From: an uncultured Pseudomonas sp.
GTDB taxonomy: Bacteria; Pseudomonadota; Gammaproteobacteria; Pseudomonadales; Pseudomonadaceae
Direction of reading: 5' to 3'
Assembly: GCF_913777995.1 (NCBI RefSeq)
Contig: NZ_CAJYVE010000026.1
Coordinates: 17,091-81,090, forward strand
DNA: 64,000 nucleotides
This document shows positions 62,593-64,000 of this stretch, piece after piece. Made by a program: the position numbers and the translations under genes. The notes below the pieces were generated by a model. The model was not told the origin of the DNA and ran no database searches. It saw only the letters and a list, made by a program, of their open reading frames with translations. How positions within the stretch are numbered: position 1 is the stretch's first letter; every line of letters begins with the position of its first letter.

Positions 62593-62910
62593 ATGACCTC
62601 AGTAGCCGATGCAGTCCAGCAAATGCAAGCCAAGTTCAACCCCAGCGCCGCCGCCGGCCTGGATCTGGTCTTCGGCTTTCACATCACCGACGAAGACAAG
62701 CACTACGCCCTGATCGTCAAGGACGGCACCTGCCAGCTGCAGGAAGGCGAGAACGCCGACGCCAACGTCACTCTGGTCATGGACGCCGAAACCCTCAAAG
62801 GCATCGTCAGCGGCGAGACCGACGGCATGCAGGCCTTCATGGGCGGCAAGCTGCGCACCGAAGGCGATATGATGCTGGCCCTGAAACTGAGCGAGCTGTT
62901 CCCTCAGTAA
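62593..62910 (+). CDS. SCP2 sterol-binding domain protein
   Basis: A 105-aa single SCP2 domain: VADAVQQMQAKFNPSAAAGL, then VFGFHITDEDKHYALIVKDG, VTLVMDAETLKGIVSGETDG and the lipid-tunnel end LRTEGDMMLALKLSELF. It binds fatty acyl or other hydrophobic ligands in the cytoplasm; the exact ligand is unknown. AAGGA lies upstream of the ATG and a strong terminator follows. Confidence 0.9.
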   Translation: MTSVADAVQQMQAKFNPSAAAGLDLVFGFHITDEDKHYALIVKDGTCQLQEGENADANVTLVMDAETLKGIVSGETDGMQAFMGGKLRTEGDMMLALKLSELFPQ

Positions 62911-62933
62911 GCGGCAAGTGGCAGACAGACAAG

Positions 62934-62964
62934 AACCGAAGCCTCATGGGCTTCGGTTTTTTTT
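62934..62964 (+). terminator. Rho-independent terminator after SCP2 gene
   Basis: Stem AACCGAAGCC with GGCTTCGGTT around a 5-nt loop (tcatg), followed by eight T residues. It lies about 25 nt after the SCP2 stop. Confidence 0.93.
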
Positions 62965-63038
62965 CGCCTGTACATGACGCGGCAGGCAGTTTCGCGACTA
63001 GAGTCTCCCACCGAAACAAACAAGAACAGGAGTCCAGC

Positions 63039-63806
63039 ATGTCCAGAACCACGCTTTTCGACCTCGACGGCCAGGTCGCCCTGGTGTCCGGCGCCAGCCG
63101 CGGCATCGGCGAAGCCATCGCCCGCCTGCTGGCCAGCCAGGGTGCCCATGTGATCGTCTCCAGCCGCAAGCTCGACGGCTGCCAGCAGGTCGCCGACGCG
63201 ATCATCGCCGAGGGTGGCCAGGCCACGGCACTGGCCTGCCATATTGGTGAGGCATCGGCTATCGAAGCCTTGTTCGATGAAATCCGCAGCCGTTTCGGGC
63301 GCCTGGACATCCTGGTCAACAATGCCGCGACCAACCCGCAGTTCTGCCATGTGCTGGACACCGACCCCGGCGCCTTCCAGAAAACCGTGGACGTGAACAT
63401 TCGCGGCTATTTCTTCATGTCGGTACTGGCCGGCCGGCTGATGCGTGAACAGGGTGGCGGCAGCATCATCAACGTGGCCTCGATCAATGGCGTGTCACCC
63501 GGAGAGTTCCAGGGCATCTACTCCATAACCAAAGCGTCGGTCATCAACATGACCAAGGTGTTCGCCAAGGAGTGCGCGCCCTTCGGCATTCGCTGCAATG
63601 CCTTGCTGCCAGGACTGACAGACACCCGCTTTGCTTCGGCGCTGGTCAACGACCCCGGCATCCTCAAGATGGCGCTGGCGCGCATCCCGCTCAAGCGCGT
63701 CGCCGAACCGGGCGAGATGGCCGGTGCAGTGCTGTACCTGGCCAGCCAAGCGTCGAGCTACACCACCGGAGCCATTCTCAATGTCGATGGCGGCTTCCTG
63801 TCCTGA
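63039..63806 (+). CDS. SDR family oxidoreductase
   Basis: A 255-aa classical short-chain dehydrogenase. Nucleotide motif SGASRGIGEAIARLL, NNAATNP in place of NNAG, catalytic Ser in NVASINGV, Tyr and Lys in YSITKASVINM, and a C-terminal TGAILNVDGGFLS. Arg in VSSRKLDG suggests NADP(H). Substrate unknown. CAGGAG lies upstream of the ATG at 63039. The gene is monocistronic between two hairpins. Confidence 0.92.
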   Translation: MSRTTLFDLDGQVALVSGASRGIGEAIARLLASQGAHVIVSSRKLDGCQQVADAIIAEGGQATALACHIGEASAIEALFDEIRSRFGRLDILVNNAATNPQFCHVLDTDPGAFQKTVDVNIRGYFFMSVLAGRLMREQGGGSIINVASINGVSPGEFQGIYSITKASVINMTKVFAKECAPFGIRCNALLPGLTDTRFASALVNDPGILKMALARIPLKRVAEPGEMAGAVLYLASQASSYTTGAILNVDGGFLS

Positions 63807-63832
63807 GGCAGAGGCCAAGCCGCTTGTGCCGG

Positions 63833-63868
63833 CTGAACGGTATTGCGGCTAACGCCAATACCGTTCAG
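63833..63868. repeat. Inverted repeat (terminator-like, CAATACCGTTCAG)
   Basis: A perfect 13-bp inverted repeat, CTGAACGGTATTG (63833-63845) with CAATACCGTTCAG (63856-63868), around a 10-nt loop. The arm belongs to the same motif family (caatactgttcg, ccaatactggtca) that borders the REP clusters elsewhere in the window. No T tract follows, so it is either a weak terminator for the SDR gene or a repeat element on its own. Confidence 0.65.
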
Positions 63869-63958
63869 TTAGGGGTAATTGGATGGACTCGCCCCCGCCG
63901 AGGCGTCTATGCGCCACGGTGGCATCCTATAGATGTCAGCGACAGCGAGGGCGAGACC

Positions 63959-64000
63959 ATGAGCAAGAATACTTCCAAAAAGACCGCTTTGCCTGCAACC
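63959..64000 (+). CDS. Start of an unidentified gene (3' truncated)
   Basis: An ATG at 63959 preceded by GAGGGCGAG opens a frame to the window edge (14 codons, MSKNTSKKTALPAT). The basic, low-complexity start does not identify a family. The ribosome site makes it likely to be real. Confidence 0.45.
   Translation, partial: MSKNTSKKTALPAT

Overview
The window reads as a chromosomal segment of a Pseudomonas, most likely from the P. putida/fluorescens side of the genus. The signs are high GC, almost continuous coding, REP-type palindromes between genes, the GlgA-TreZ-MalQ-TreY-GlgX order, a Cti fatty-acid isomerase, aerobic-type cobalamin genes and the cysI-DUF934 pair. I see no rRNA, tRNA, CRISPR array, transposase or prophage gene.

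Left part (1-22 kb). A cyclic-peptide exporter ATPase cut by the window edge is followed by a minus-strand operon gnd-zwf-HAD phosphatase-GH15 glucosidase (pentose-phosphate entry plus a trehalase/glucoamylase-type enzyme). A long plus-strand operon follows: glgA-treZ-malQ-treY-DUF2934-glgX. It makes alpha-glucan, trims it and turns it into trehalose. Its last four genes (acyl-CoA-dehydrogenase-like, PIG-L deacetylase, NodS-like methyltransferase, family-2 glycosyltransferase) overlap one another and look like an uncharacterised glycoconjugate module.

Middle (22-34 kb). A catabolic island: a divergent AraC/XylS-type activator and a minus-strand operon encoding a DLH-SnoaL fusion, an SDR, a StyA-type flavin monooxygenase, its flavin reductase, a MetA/SphA outer-membrane channel and an Aer-type chemoreceptor. 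The gene set matches the indole-to-anthranilate (iif-type) pathway described in Acinetobacter, not styrene degradation. Two tandem pairs of TATCC-N6-TGC(A/G) elements, the reverse complement of the XylS half-site pattern, lie between the regulator and the operon; one pair abuts a plausible promoter. A LysR-azoreductase pair and an orphan beta-ketoadipate enol-lactonase follow.

Centre (34-41 kb). Housekeeping genes: uppP, pnuC with a nicotinamide riboside kinase, a VpsR-like sigma-54-type regulator with an altered GAFTGA loop, and a RecF-like ATPase.

Cobalamin region (40.6-50 kb). Two divergent cobalamin riboswitches control cobW-cobN-chlD (minus) and cbtB-cbtA-cobE-cobM (plus). The chlD gene is split by a stop codon. 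At the split is a textbook minus-1 frameshift signal: heptamer A AAA AAG, a 5-nt spacer and a perfect 10-bp stem. One gene can therefore give a 346-aa ATPase (small subunit) and a 570-aa ATPase-VWA protein (medium subunit).

Right part (50-64 kb). nfuA, an acyltransferase, cti, B12-dependent metH, two small membrane proteins, cysI with DUF934, sohB, an SCP2 protein and an SDR; a new gene begins at the right edge. The B12-dependent metH lies close to the B12 synthesis genes.
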